From positions 2,953,784-3,017,783 of the forward strand of contig NZ_JAMDLG010000001.1 in assembly GCF_023721715.1 (NCBI RefSeq): a stretch of DNA of 64,000 nucleotides, given 5' to 3'. The notes beneath the pieces are model-generated. The model searched no databases. It was given only the letters and a program-made list of their open reading frames with translations, and was not told where the DNA came from. Positions 57,125 through 64,000 of the stretch are shown piece after piece (within the stretch, counting starts at the first letter, position 1; each line of letters opens with the position of its first letter). Source of the DNA: Parasegetibacter sp. NRK P23 (lineage in GTDB: Bacteria; Bacteroidota; Bacteroidia; Chitinophagales; Chitinophagaceae). Position numbers and translations under genes: made by a program.

Positions 57125-58822
57125 TCATTCTCCAGCAGTACTGCCCCGCACGAAATCGTACAATACTTTATAGGGAACGGCCAGCGTGGAGGTCCTGCTG
57201 ATGCGGGCTATGTTAACGCCCTGGAACGCGCCATTCCTGTTGTACACCGGTCCACCGCATTCTTCAGGGCGAACAGGTGTATCATGCACAAACACGCGGG
57301 CAAAACCATCTTTGCGGACGCTTTTACCTTCTTCCAGCCTGTCTGCAGCGTGGCGCTCTATTTCCGGCCTTGCGCCGAGCTTCACAAATACCGCGAAAGC
57401 GCTGTCGTTGCGGTTCACTTTCAATTCAACCGAATCTCCGGGCTTAAAGCGCTCCAGCGCTTTAGACAATTCTTCAGGAGAACTGACATCGGTTCCGTTC
57501 ACGGTATGCAGCAAATCTCCTTTCTGCAACCTGCTCAGTTCCGCGGGAGAACGTTGCACCACTTCGCGCAGACTAAGTTTTCCATTCAACTGCTCCGACA
57601 TCACCCCCAGGAAACCGATGCCCGATCTTCCCGGCACAGCAACCGGCGCAGCGGAGAATACGCCCACCCTTTTGTTCCCCGATGGCGCCACTGACACCAG
57701 AAAACTTCCTACCACATCCGCACGCAGCGTATCTCCATACCCGGAAGAAAGTTCCACGGCATTCACCGGAACATCGGCTTTCAGCAATACCAGGTCAAGG
57801 GAATCGTGGCGCCTCACGACGGTTGCTTTGGAAGAACGCGCACCTGTTTGAACGAAGGGATCATTGCCCACCAGTGAACTCTTGCTTACAATGTATTTTT
57901 CTTTGGCACCTTTCAGCGCAACAACAGTACCCCAGGCTACGGGCGCACCTTCAGCGCCATTCGTAACCGATACAGTCGCTTGCTTACCTTCATTAAACAA
58001 ACCCGTTAAAGCGGCCAGTTGCGGATGTACTTTTTGTTTTCCTTCGAGTGGGTCTATTCCCACATTGTCTTCCGCGGGCAATTCCCTGCCCCGGTAATTC
58101 TCGGGCGCATGCAACGCGGTCCAGTATTTACGGAAATGATCTACCGGGATTTCCAGGTTCACATCCAGCGCCACGTCTATTCGACTGTGAATACCGATCA
58201 CCCTTCCGAACATATCGAACAATGGTCCGCCGGAATCACCGGGTTCCATCAGGCAGGTGGAACGGATCATGCCCGAACGCGAAACAGGTTCGGCTACATA
58301 ACCCAACCGTACCACGGGCGCCTTATTGGTTTCGATGCTCGCGGGATACGCAATGCTGAGGCAGGGTTGATATTCTTTTAATCCATACGACCAGCCCATT
58401 TCAGCGTAGGGCCAGGTTCCCGCATCAATGATTTTTATCAAAGCCGCATCCACGGTGCCGATACGGCCCAGTCCCACACCAATGGCCTCTTTGCCATCGG
58501 GGAAGAAGAGTTTATATTTTGCATTGGGGCGGGAAGCATGGGCGGCGGTGAGCACCAGGCCATCGGCGCTTACCACCACGCCACTGAATTTGCCGCCTGC
58601 CGGAACATTCCGGACAGAATCATAGCCCGAAATGCGTACGGCAGCGCTACTTACTTTTTTCACCACGGCAATCACTTCTTCCTCAAAAGCAGCGGGACGA
58701 AATTGCTGGGCGAACAAAGGCTGAAATGAAATAAGGGCAAAACATAAAAAGCACAGCCATTGCAGGGAATGAGTGCGCTTGGTTTTCAATAAAATTGCCA
58801 TGGGGCGAAAAGGTTGGTTCAT
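57125..58822 (-). CDS. Exported trypsin-like serine protease with degenerate second protease domain and nested PDZ
   Basis: A 565-residue protein with signal LCFLCFALISFQPLFAQ (a start at M8 is possible). Domain 1 has a complete triad: H95 in LTAAHASRP, D125 in GTVDAALIKI and S197 in EPGDSGGPLFD. Domain 2 (about 275-565) repeats the fold: WGTVVAL, then YIVSKSSLVG where His is lost, Asp kept in SLDLVLLKAD, and RPEECGGPVYN where Cys522 replaces Ser. A PDZ domain (about 402-485, GFLGVMSEQL to DSVELKVNRND) is inserted between its two barrels. Domain 1 should cut proteins in the periplasm; domain 2 is probably a regulatory or binding pseudoprotease. HtrA-like in style, not canonical DegP. Confidence 0.85.
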   Translation of the reverse strand: MNQPFRPMAILLKTKRTHSLQWLCFLCFALISFQPLFAQQFRPAAFEEEVIAVVKKVSSAAVRISGYDSVRNVPAGGKFSGVVVSADGLVLTAAHASRPNAKYKLFFPDGKEAIGVGLGRIGTVDAALIKIIDAGTWPYAEMGWSYGLKEYQPCLSIAYPASIETNKAPVVRLGYVAEPVSRSGMIRSTCLMEPGDSGGPLFDMFGRVIGIHSRIDVALDVNLEIPVDHFRKYWTALHAPENYRGRELPAEDNVGIDPLEGKQKVHPQLAALTGLFNEGKQATVSVTNGAEGAPVAWGTVVALKGAKEKYIVSKSSLVGNDPFVQTGARSSKATVVRRHDSLDLVLLKADVPVNAVELSSGYGDTLRADVVGSFLVSVAPSGNKRVGVFSAAPVAVPGRSGIGFLGVMSEQLNGKLSLREVVQRSPAELSRLQKGDLLHTVNGTDVSSPEELSKALERFKPGDSVELKVNRNDSAFAVFVKLGARPEIERHAADRLEEGKSVRKDGFARVFVHDTPVRPEECGGPVYNRNGAFQGVNIARISRTSTLAVPYKVLYDFVRGSTAGE

Positions 58823-58952
58823 ATAAAGAATTTTGAGGGTGGTTCTTTACATGTTGTGTGTATGTGTTTCGTTGGACGATGGGTGGTGGGAAAACCTGCT
58901 GGGGAGGGGGTGTTTTTTTTCACGCGATTGCTTCGTTCCTCGCAACGCGGCG

Positions 58953-59220
58953 GCGCAAAGCCTTGATTGGTTGGTTGGAGATCTCTTTTGGGAGAAGTTT
59001 TTTTCGCGCAAAGACGCAAAGTAGCAAGGGCGCAAAGCGTTAATTAGTTGGCTGGGGTTTCTTTGAGGAGAAGCTTTTTATTCCACGCAATTGCTTTCTG
59101 CTTCGCAGTTCGCAACGCACTGCTTCCTGCTTCGTACCTCGCAGCCTCGCAGGAGCAGGGACGCAAAGCATTGATTGGTTGGCCAGGGGTTTCTTTGAGG
59201 AGACGTTTTTTATTTCACGC
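58953..59220 (+). repeat. Three degenerate direct repeats of about 58 bases in non-coding DNA
   Basis: Units at 58953-59009, 59030-59088 and 59161-59220 share a start like CGCAAAGC.TTGATTGGTTGG, a middle TTTCTTTGAGGAGA (altered in unit 1) and an end TTTTTATTCCACGC or similar. Between them lie shorter CGCAAAG/GCAACGC pieces. Small ORFs across this stretch share the same peptide echo because of the repeats and are not genes. The whole region 58823-59555 (about 730 bases) holds no credible gene. Confidence 0.75.
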
Positions 59221-59471
59221 CACGACGCTACGATGCAACGCCTTGTTTGTGTTTGGACCGCTTTGAGTGTAAGCTTCTTTTACACAAGACATTCCTCAAA
59301 TGATTTAATAGGAAATCATAGTATAAAAAAGGGTGCGCCTGCAAATGAGGACACACCCTTATAACTTTTGCTTTAAGCCATGAATGGCAAATGAAGTATA
59401 AAAGCTAAACCAGGAAACACAACAAGCCAACCAACAAACAAGGCGTTGCATCGTAGCGTCGTGGCGTGAAA
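59213..59471. repeat. 38-bp perfect inverted repeat, arms 183 bases apart
   Basis: The arm at 59213-59250 (core CGACGCTACGATGCAACG) is the exact reverse complement of 59434-59471. The space between (59251-59433) holds the terminator at 59325-59360 and no ORF. The right arm runs on into a reverse-oriented version of the CGCAAAGACGCAAGG-type repeats (59500-59540). It could be a relic of a mobile or recombining repeat. Confidence 0.85.
59325..59360 (-). terminator. Rho-independent terminator of the SusD-DUF4843-PKD-thioredoxin operon
   Basis: On the minus strand, stem AAGGGTG / CACCCTT with an 18-base loop is followed by a run of six T (A-run 59325-59330 on the + strand). It lies about 195 bases after the thioredoxin-like gene's stop. 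Confidence 0.72.
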
Positions 59472-59555
59472 ACACCCCATTCAACCTGCAGCACCTCAAC
59501 CACTCTTTGCGCCCTTGCTCCCTTGCGTCTTTGCGTGAAATGTCTTCGCGGACAC

Positions 59556-60707
59556 CTACAGCAACTCCGCCAGCTTCTTATGCAACGCTTCTCCCCGCAG
59601 GTTCTTCGCGATAATCTTCCCGGTAGGATCAATCAGGAAATTCTGCGGAATAGCAGACACCCCATACTTCAGCGCGGCCTCGCAACTCCAGTATTTAAGA
59701 TCTGAAACATTGGTCCAGGCGCCAAGGTTATCGGTTTTGATGGCTTCCACCCATTTCGCTTTATCGTTGGCACGATCGAGGGATACGCCGAATACCGTAA
59801 AGCCTTTATCCTTGAATTTTTCGTAAGCGCTCACCACGTGCGGATTTTCTTTCCGGCAGGGACCGCACCAACTGGCCCAGAAATCGAGCAATACATATTT
59901 ACCGCGCTGGGAAGAGAGCGCGACTTCCACCCCTTCGGGGGTAGGCATGGAGAAATCGGGCGCCATGCTGCCGATGGTGATGGCCAGCTGACCTTCAATT
60001 CTTTTCGCGAAAGCGACACCTTCTTTGGAGAACTTCTGGTCGTCGGGCAGTTGGTTGTACATATCCAGGATTTTCCTCAGTCCGTCGCGGGAGCCGCCGG
60101 AGTAGCGTTGAAGCGCATAGAAAAGAACGGGGGAATTCGGATTTTCGTCAATGTATTTTTTGAATACCTGTTCATTCATTTCATCCCGCATACTAACCAG
60201 CTTATCCTGTATCTCCTTCTTTTCTTCAGCGGAAAGTCCTTTTTCCTGGGAGGCGCGCATCAGGTCCATCATCTTAGATTGGTATTCTTTTGCGTGGTTG
60301 TTGATTTTCACATATTCCGTGTGGCTTTTGGAGCCTTTCACCGTGTAATTGAGGAAGCTGTCCTTATTCAGGATGCTGATCTTCCCTGGCTCCACGTAAA
60401 CATCCATTTTATTGTCGTTGCTGATCATCACACCGGCTCTTTTGCCCGGAAAGCTCTTCAGCCCTACCATTGTGATGATAAGCGGATCCTGCACGCTGAT
60501 GGCGGTGCTGTATTTTCCTTTGATCACATCGGCGCTGTCGAGATGCTTCACGCCATCTTCCGTATAAAAGATGTATATCTTATTGAAGTCTTCTTTTACG
60601 TTCACGAACTTTCCTGTGATCTTCACATTTTTCGGGGCCTGGTTCTGGGCCATCACGCTGAAAGGCAAGGCAAGCGCCCACACACTGATTAACTTGAAAC
60701 AATTCAT
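59556..60707 (-). CDS. Exported thioredoxin-like (TlpA/AhpC-TSA) protein with DUF4369-like N-domain
   Basis: A protein of about 383 residues starting MNCFKLISVWALALPFSVMAQ (signal); the ORF extends 11 codons up. The N-terminal part (VKITGKFVNVKEDFNKIYIFYTEDG, IITMVGLKSFPGKRAGVMI) resembles DUF4369. A charged helical linker follows, then a thioredoxin fold with the redox motif in LLDFWASWCGPCRKENP and the cis-Pro in SAIPQNFLIDPTGKII. It should act as a periplasmic disulfide reductase or peroxiredoxin-like protein. It is the last gene of the operon, 20 bases after the PKD-like lipoprotein gene; this order is a recurring Bacteroidota set. Confidence 0.87.
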   Translation of the reverse strand: MNCFKLISVWALALPFSVMAQNQAPKNVKITGKFVNVKEDFNKIYIFYTEDGVKHLDSADVIKGKYSTAISVQDPLIITMVGLKSFPGKRAGVMISNDNKMDVYVEPGKISILNKDSFLNYTVKGSKSHTEYVKINNHAKEYQSKMMDLMRASQEKGLSAEEKKEIQDKLVSMRDEMNEQVFKKYIDENPNSPVLFYALQRYSGGSRDGLRKILDMYNQLPDDQKFSKEGVAFAKRIEGQLAITIGSMAPDFSMPTPEGVEVALSSQRGKYVLLDFWASWCGPCRKENPHVVSAYEKFKDKGFTVFGVSLDRANDKAKWVEAIKTDNLGAWTNVSDLKYWSCEAALKYGVSAIPQNFLIDPTGKIIAKNLRGEALHKKLAELL

Positions 60708-60727
60708 CTTTCTTGTTTTATGGTTTA

Positions 60728-62269
60728 TTAAAGATTCCATTTGTAACTCATATCCTTCACTTTACCGTACCCTTCCGTTACCCTTTCGGTAGCCGTATTG
60801 ATGGCGCCGCTGGAAGGATCGATTCTGAAGCTGTACACTTTCCCCTGTTTGGCGGTTTCGTTCCAGGTCGCGATGTACACCACCTGGTGAGGAAGCGGCA
60901 GCAGGCTGGCCTGTATGGAGGGAAAATAAAATTTCTGCAGGCGCACGCAGGTTACCTGTTCTCCGGCAGGGGCCGTCCAGGCCATTTCCGCTGGCAGGTT
61001 GGTATTGTACTTGAAGATGTAAACATTACTGCCTGAACCGTAGAGCACAAACTGACCGGTAGCCGCGGCACTCAGCGTAGTTACATTGTTTACGCCCGGA
61101 CTGGTGGACATGTCTATTTTTCTTAACCCTACATTCGTGTTCACCCCCATAAAGTTTGATACCATCAGGTAGGTACCCGCATTGTCGCTCATCATGCTGT
61201 ACTCATAGTTGGTCAGGCCCCAGTCAGAGGCTTTCAGGTCCAGTCCCACATTTCCTACGTTGAATCCTGTGGTGGGCAGTTGGGTGGGAAAATCCATCAC
61301 GGCTGTGCCGTTAGATGGCACATATTTAAACTTCTTATTGGTCTTATCATAGAGCACCGCATCGTAAGCCGCGCCGTAGCAGACCGTGGACCACTTCTCC
61401 AGTTCCCCGTATTCGCCGTTCAGTTCCACTCCAAGTTTATTGGTACGGAAGAGCCCGGACGACGCGAAATTGACTACGTGCACCCGGTTGTTCACGATCG
61501 CCATTTCCTTTCTTACCAGCGTACCGCCCACGAATCCTACATTCCGCTCAGCGGGAGCCGACCAGAACAGGTCGTTGAACTTAAAAGTCGCCTGGAAAGA
61601 AGAACGCTCCACGCCCACCATATCTTTTTCGGAGGCCACCAGCACCTGGGCACTGGAAAGGGGCGCGGCGGAATGCAGCATGGCGACAGGTTTACCCTCC
61701 AGTGGCGCCTCATTGCCACTCCTGATCAGGTCCAGGAAAAGCCGGGGCGTTACCACACCTGTTTTTGTTCTGTCGTCCACAATCAAGCCCACATCCGTAT
61801 TGCCTTCCCTTTCATACAATACCATCCAACCATCGGAAAGTACTTCCGACACATCCAGGTTGAAACGCTGGTAAGTTTCCACCTGGGTAACCAGGTCCTT
61901 CACCGCAAGGTGTACAATCCATTTGCCCGCAGGTTTGGTAATCGGCGCTTTCAGGCGGATCGTATTCGACAAGGTATCCCTCGATTGAATGGGACCGCCC
62001 ACGGTAGCCTGGAAAATACTCCAGGTGAAACTCAGTTTGTCCGATACCTGGGCCTCGCTGGCCACCAGGCTTCCGTTCAGGAATACTTTCGGCTCAATCC
62101 GCAATGTATCGTAACGGTAAACTGCATACGCAGGAAGGATGCCCGCTTCGGCGGTATCTATCCGCACTTCATCCAGCGCGGTGTAATCATAATTTCCTTT
62201 ATCCTTGTAACAACCTTGCACCACCAGGAGCAAAGCGATGACACCAGTTAAAAAGCTAAGTTTTTTCAT
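60728..62269 (-). CDS. PKD-like family lipoprotein
   Basis: A 513-residue lipoprotein with lipobox LLLVVQGC followed by YKDKGNYDYTALDEVRI, the typical opening of the PKD-like family (PF16407 type). The first 150 residues are one or two Ig/PKD-like beta domains (LSFTWSIFQATVGGP, GKWIVHLAVKDLVTQVETYQRFNLDV). The rest has repeated beta-rich segments that may fold as a propeller (GWMVLYEREGNTDVGLIVDD, TYLMVSNFMG). No catalytic motif. It is the surface partner encoded after SusD and DUF4843, with 18 bases between genes; probable ligand binding, ligand unknown. Confidence 0.8.
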   Translation of the reverse strand: MKKLSFLTGVIALLLVVQGCYKDKGNYDYTALDEVRIDTAEAGILPAYAVYRYDTLRIEPKVFLNGSLVASEAQVSDKLSFTWSIFQATVGGPIQSRDTLSNTIRLKAPITKPAGKWIVHLAVKDLVTQVETYQRFNLDVSEVLSDGWMVLYEREGNTDVGLIVDDRTKTGVVTPRLFLDLIRSGNEAPLEGKPVAMLHSAAPLSSAQVLVASEKDMVGVERSSFQATFKFNDLFWSAPAERNVGFVGGTLVRKEMAIVNNRVHVVNFASSGLFRTNKLGVELNGEYGELEKWSTVCYGAAYDAVLYDKTNKKFKYVPSNGTAVMDFPTQLPTTGFNVGNVGLDLKASDWGLTNYEYSMMSDNAGTYLMVSNFMGVNTNVGLRKIDMSTSPGVNNVTTLSAAATGQFVLYGSGSNVYIFKYNTNLPAEMAWTAPAGEQVTCVRLQKFYFPSIQASLLPLPHQVVYIATWNETAKQGKVYSFRIDPSSGAINTATERVTEGYGKVKDMSYKWNL

Positions 62270-62287
62270 AATTCAGTCAGATAATAA

Positions 62288-63040
62288 TCAGGGAAAAACC
62301 ACGGGGTTATTGTTTTCATCCATCAGTTGTCCATGCTGGGCCACATAAGCCTGTAGCGCCACTTTGCACTTGTTCTGCAGGTAGGTAGCCTGTGTGGCGG
62401 TGATGGTATTTTCTTCCAGCACCGGGTTATTCGACACCGTGTAGTATATCTTAAAATTGGCCATACCCGTGGTTTGAATGATGAAGGAATATTTTCTGTT
62501 GCTGTAGGCGCCGAAATACCGCGCCATGGTGAAATACGGCGAAGTAGCCACATCCCAGTTATCGGGTTTGGAAACGAAGTTCCTGAACCGGAGCTTCAGC
62601 CCGCTTATTTCCTTTGCCCCTTCCTCCAGCACCGGTGATGGTTTCAGGCGAAAGACAATGCTTCCGGTGGTATTTTCAAACTCCTTGTAACCATCGGGTT
62701 TATCAATGTAGATGGGAAATCTGCCTTGGAAGGTACCGGCTTTCAGTACATATTTCCCGAAGGAATATGGCACCAGCGCCGTATCGCCGGAAACGGCTTC
62801 CAGTTCAAACTCGGTATCCTGTTGCAGGGGATGGCCCGACATACGGTAGTTGAACATAACGGAATCGCGACCGGCCAGTGTGTAGGCGAAATTATAGGTC
62901 ACGCTGTCTTCCCGAATGGTAGCGGATCCCAGCCAGATGTTCAGGCCGTTTTTCTTTTCAGGAAAGAAGAAGTCATTTTTCTGCGAGCAGGAAAACAGGG
63001 CGCAACTGCCTATAAGGAGCAAAAATCTGAGTGCGTTCAT
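62288..63040 (-). CDS. DUF4843-type lipoprotein
   Basis: A 250-residue lipoprotein, MNALRFLLLIGSCALFSC then SQKNDFFFPEKKNGLNIWLG. The pattern SVTYNFAYTLAGRDSVMFNYRMSGHPLQQDTEF and the Ig-like repeats after it match DUF4843. It is small, beta-rich and without enzyme motifs. It follows SusD by 9 bases and precedes the PKD-like gene by 18. SusD-DUF4843-PKD-thioredoxin is a repeated gene order in Bacteroidota, often near peptidases, so peptides may be the cargo in place of glycans (inference). Confidence 0.82.
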   Translation of the reverse strand: MNALRFLLLIGSCALFSCSQKNDFFFPEKKNGLNIWLGSATIREDSVTYNFAYTLAGRDSVMFNYRMSGHPLQQDTEFELEAVSGDTALVPYSFGKYVLKAGTFQGRFPIYIDKPDGYKEFENTTGSIVFRLKPSPVLEEGAKEISGLKLRFRNFVSKPDNWDVATSPYFTMARYFGAYSNRKYSFIIQTTGMANFKIYYTVSNNPVLEENTITATQATYLQNKCKVALQAYVAQHGQLMDENNNPVVFP

Positions 63041-63049
63041 AAAACAGTT

Positions 63050-64000
63050 TTATCGGTTATCAACTCTGTTGGCCGCTTCGTATTCGGAGGCGGGCAATGG
63101 AAAAATATAGGCTTTCAGTCCCACCAGGTTTTTATCAGAACCCTGGATGGAAGCCTGGTTCAGGCGCTTGTAGTAAAAGAACAGTTGTCCTTCCCCAATA
63201 AATTCCTTGCGGAACTCATTGGTCATAAACGTTCTGAAATCCGCCGGTGGTGTAGTGAGTTCCTGGAGCCCGCGCGCTTTCCTTACCGGGTTCACATCGT
63301 CCAGGACGTTTTGCCCGTCGTGCTGGTCGCATTCCGCGAGTATGTAGTACATTTCAGCCAGTTTGATGATGGACATTTTGTTCTGGTAATACGTTTCAGT
63401 AGCGGTTGATTCGGCGAACTTCAGCAGATACCTTCTATCCGCATTGGCGCCTGTGCCATTCTGGAAAAGATAGAGATAGCGGTAATCATCGGTATTGTTC
63501 TCATAATAGCTCAGGTGCGCAGCCGCGGTGAGTGAAAATATCTGCGTTCCTTCCTGCGACAGGAAGTTGATGGAATACTGGGTAAGGTTATTGATCTGCA
63601 ACGCGAAAAGGTGTTCTGTCGCGCCACAAAGATCTTCACCGCTGATAAGGTCGGCCTGCGGCGTGAAGGAGAATTTACCGGAAGCCACCACGGCGCTTGC
63701 GCTGGCGCGGGCTTTTTCATAATCGCCCATGTAGAGGTACAACCTGGCGAGCAGCCCTTCCACCGCGTAGTAATTGAGGTGCAATTGCCGGTTCATCAGG
63801 TAGCCGTTGTCGTCGAATTCGGTGACCTGTCTGCCGGTGAAAATGGGATCTGCTTTCAGCAACGCTTTGGCGGCGAGCAGGTCTTCCAGGATTTTCTTCG
63901 CCACCTCTCCCACTGAAACCTGCTGTGTTTGCTGCGAAGTATATTTCGTAACATACGGGATAGCGGGCCGCGCGGGGTTCACCGTGTAAGCGGCGCCAAA
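63050..64000 (-). CDS. SusD/RagB-family lipoprotein, C-terminal part (cut by window end)
   Basis: The frame is open to the last base of the window; the apparent start at 63982 is an internal GTG. About 316 residues are visible. They include HLNYYAVEGLLARLYLYMGDYEKARASASAVVASG (TPR-like), IIKLAEMYYILAECDQHDG and RKARGLQELTTPPADFRTFMTNEFRKEFIGEGQLFFYYKRLN, all SusD signatures, and the end AYIFPLPASEYEAANR. Its SusC partner should lie beyond the right edge. The downstream DUF4843, PKD-like and thioredoxin genes are in the same operon. Confidence 0.9.
   Translation of the reverse strand, partial: FGAAYTVNPARPAIPYVTKYTSQQTQQVSVGEVAKKILEDLLAAKALLKADPIFTGRQVTEFDDNGYLMNRQLHLNYYAVEGLLARLYLYMGDYEKARASASAVVASGKFSFTPQADLISGEDLCGATEHLFALQINNLTQYSINFLSQEGTQIFSLTAAAHLSYYENNTDDYRYLYLFQNGTGANADRRYLLKFAESTATETYYQNKMSIIKLAEMYYILAECDQHDGQNVLDDVNPVRKARGLQELTTPPADFRTFMTNEFRKEFIGEGQLFFYYKRLNQASIQGSDKNLVGLKAYIFPLPASEYEAANRVDNR

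Noticed and set aside
56774-57694. 306-codon open frame on the + strand
   Set aside because: Spans the antisense of two well-supported genes (HPP protein and protease), which is not a credible coding layout.
58833-59364. Several 60-70-codon frames in both directions
   Set aside because: They arise from the degenerate repeats and share echo peptides such as KALIGW; no start context or conserved domain.
59213-59471. IS element bounded by 38-bp inverted repeats
   Set aside because: The 183 bases between the arms hold no transposase frame, and no target-site duplication is evident; a MITE-like relic is possible but not shown.
58953-59540. CRISPR array
   Set aside because: The repeats are degenerate, unequally spaced (77 and 131 bases) and in mixed orientation; no cas gene is near.
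61280-62251. 323-codon open frame on the + strand
   Set aside because: Antisense to the PKD-like lipoprotein; no signal, domain or start context.
63050-63982. Complete short SusD gene starting at 63982
   Set aside because: That start is a GTG within an open frame that continues to the window edge; the lipoprotein signal is missing, so the gene is only cut by the window.

Overview
The window looks like a Bacteroidota chromosome segment, most like the Chitinophagaceae (inference). The reasons are SusC/SusD outer-membrane pairs (four pairs or parts of pairs, plus a fifth SusD), lipoproteins with DUF4998/DUF5000/DUF4843/DUF5627-type domains, glycoside hydrolases with signal peptides, no clear Shine-Dalgarno sites, and promoter boxes of the Bacteroidota type (TTTG then TAnnTTTG). 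Almost all of it is carbohydrate- or nutrient-scavenging loci. No rRNA, tRNA, CRISPR array, IS element or phage gene was seen.

1-9035 (+): a SusC end and a SusD-like lipoprotein, followed by five genes for non-phosphorylating oxidation of aldonates: ketoglutarate semialdehyde dehydrogenase, L-arabinonate-type dehydratase, an exported lactonase, a FAH-fold 2-keto-3-deoxypentonate dehydratase and a GntP permease. Together they give aldonolactone -> aldonate -> uptake -> 2-oxoglutarate. The sugar dehydrogenase is missing. 9043-9927: a HEPN-type Abi gene, AT-richer by eye, next to a strongly self-complementary non-coding stretch; this is a possible RNA-linked toxin/defence unit.

9928-32300 (mostly -): a locus that reads as uptake of decorated xylan. 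It has GH43-CBM6; a tandem SusC-SusD-SusC-SusD-DUF5627 operon whose second SusC lacks the N-terminal extension; a divergent ThuA-domain protein; and an enzyme operon CE1-CE1, CE6-type esterase, GH8 Rex-type oligoxylanase, GH95, GH43. There is no endoxylanase and no local regulator.

32769-56184: an unrecognised coiled-coil protein gene (+), then a long minus-strand locus: GntR regulator, sugar symporter, GH36 and GH27-like alpha-galactosidases, SusC, SusD, two DUF5000-type surface lipoproteins, GH95, a sialate-O-acetylesterase-like (CE20-like) esterase, L-fuconate dehydratase, a second symporter and an SDR. It fits trimming of acetylated, alpha-galactosylated and fucosylated (or L-galactosylated) oligosaccharides, with oxidation of the L-fucose. 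Pentamer CTATN arrays just downstream of the -7 boxes of both the gntR and the susC promoter suggest one shared operator.

56462-64000 (-): an HPP membrane protein, a double trypsin-fold/PDZ protease with a degenerate second domain, about 0.7 kb of non-coding degenerate repeats with a 38-bp perfect inverted repeat, then thioredoxin-like protein, PKD-like lipoprotein, DUF4843 lipoprotein and a SusD cut by the window end.
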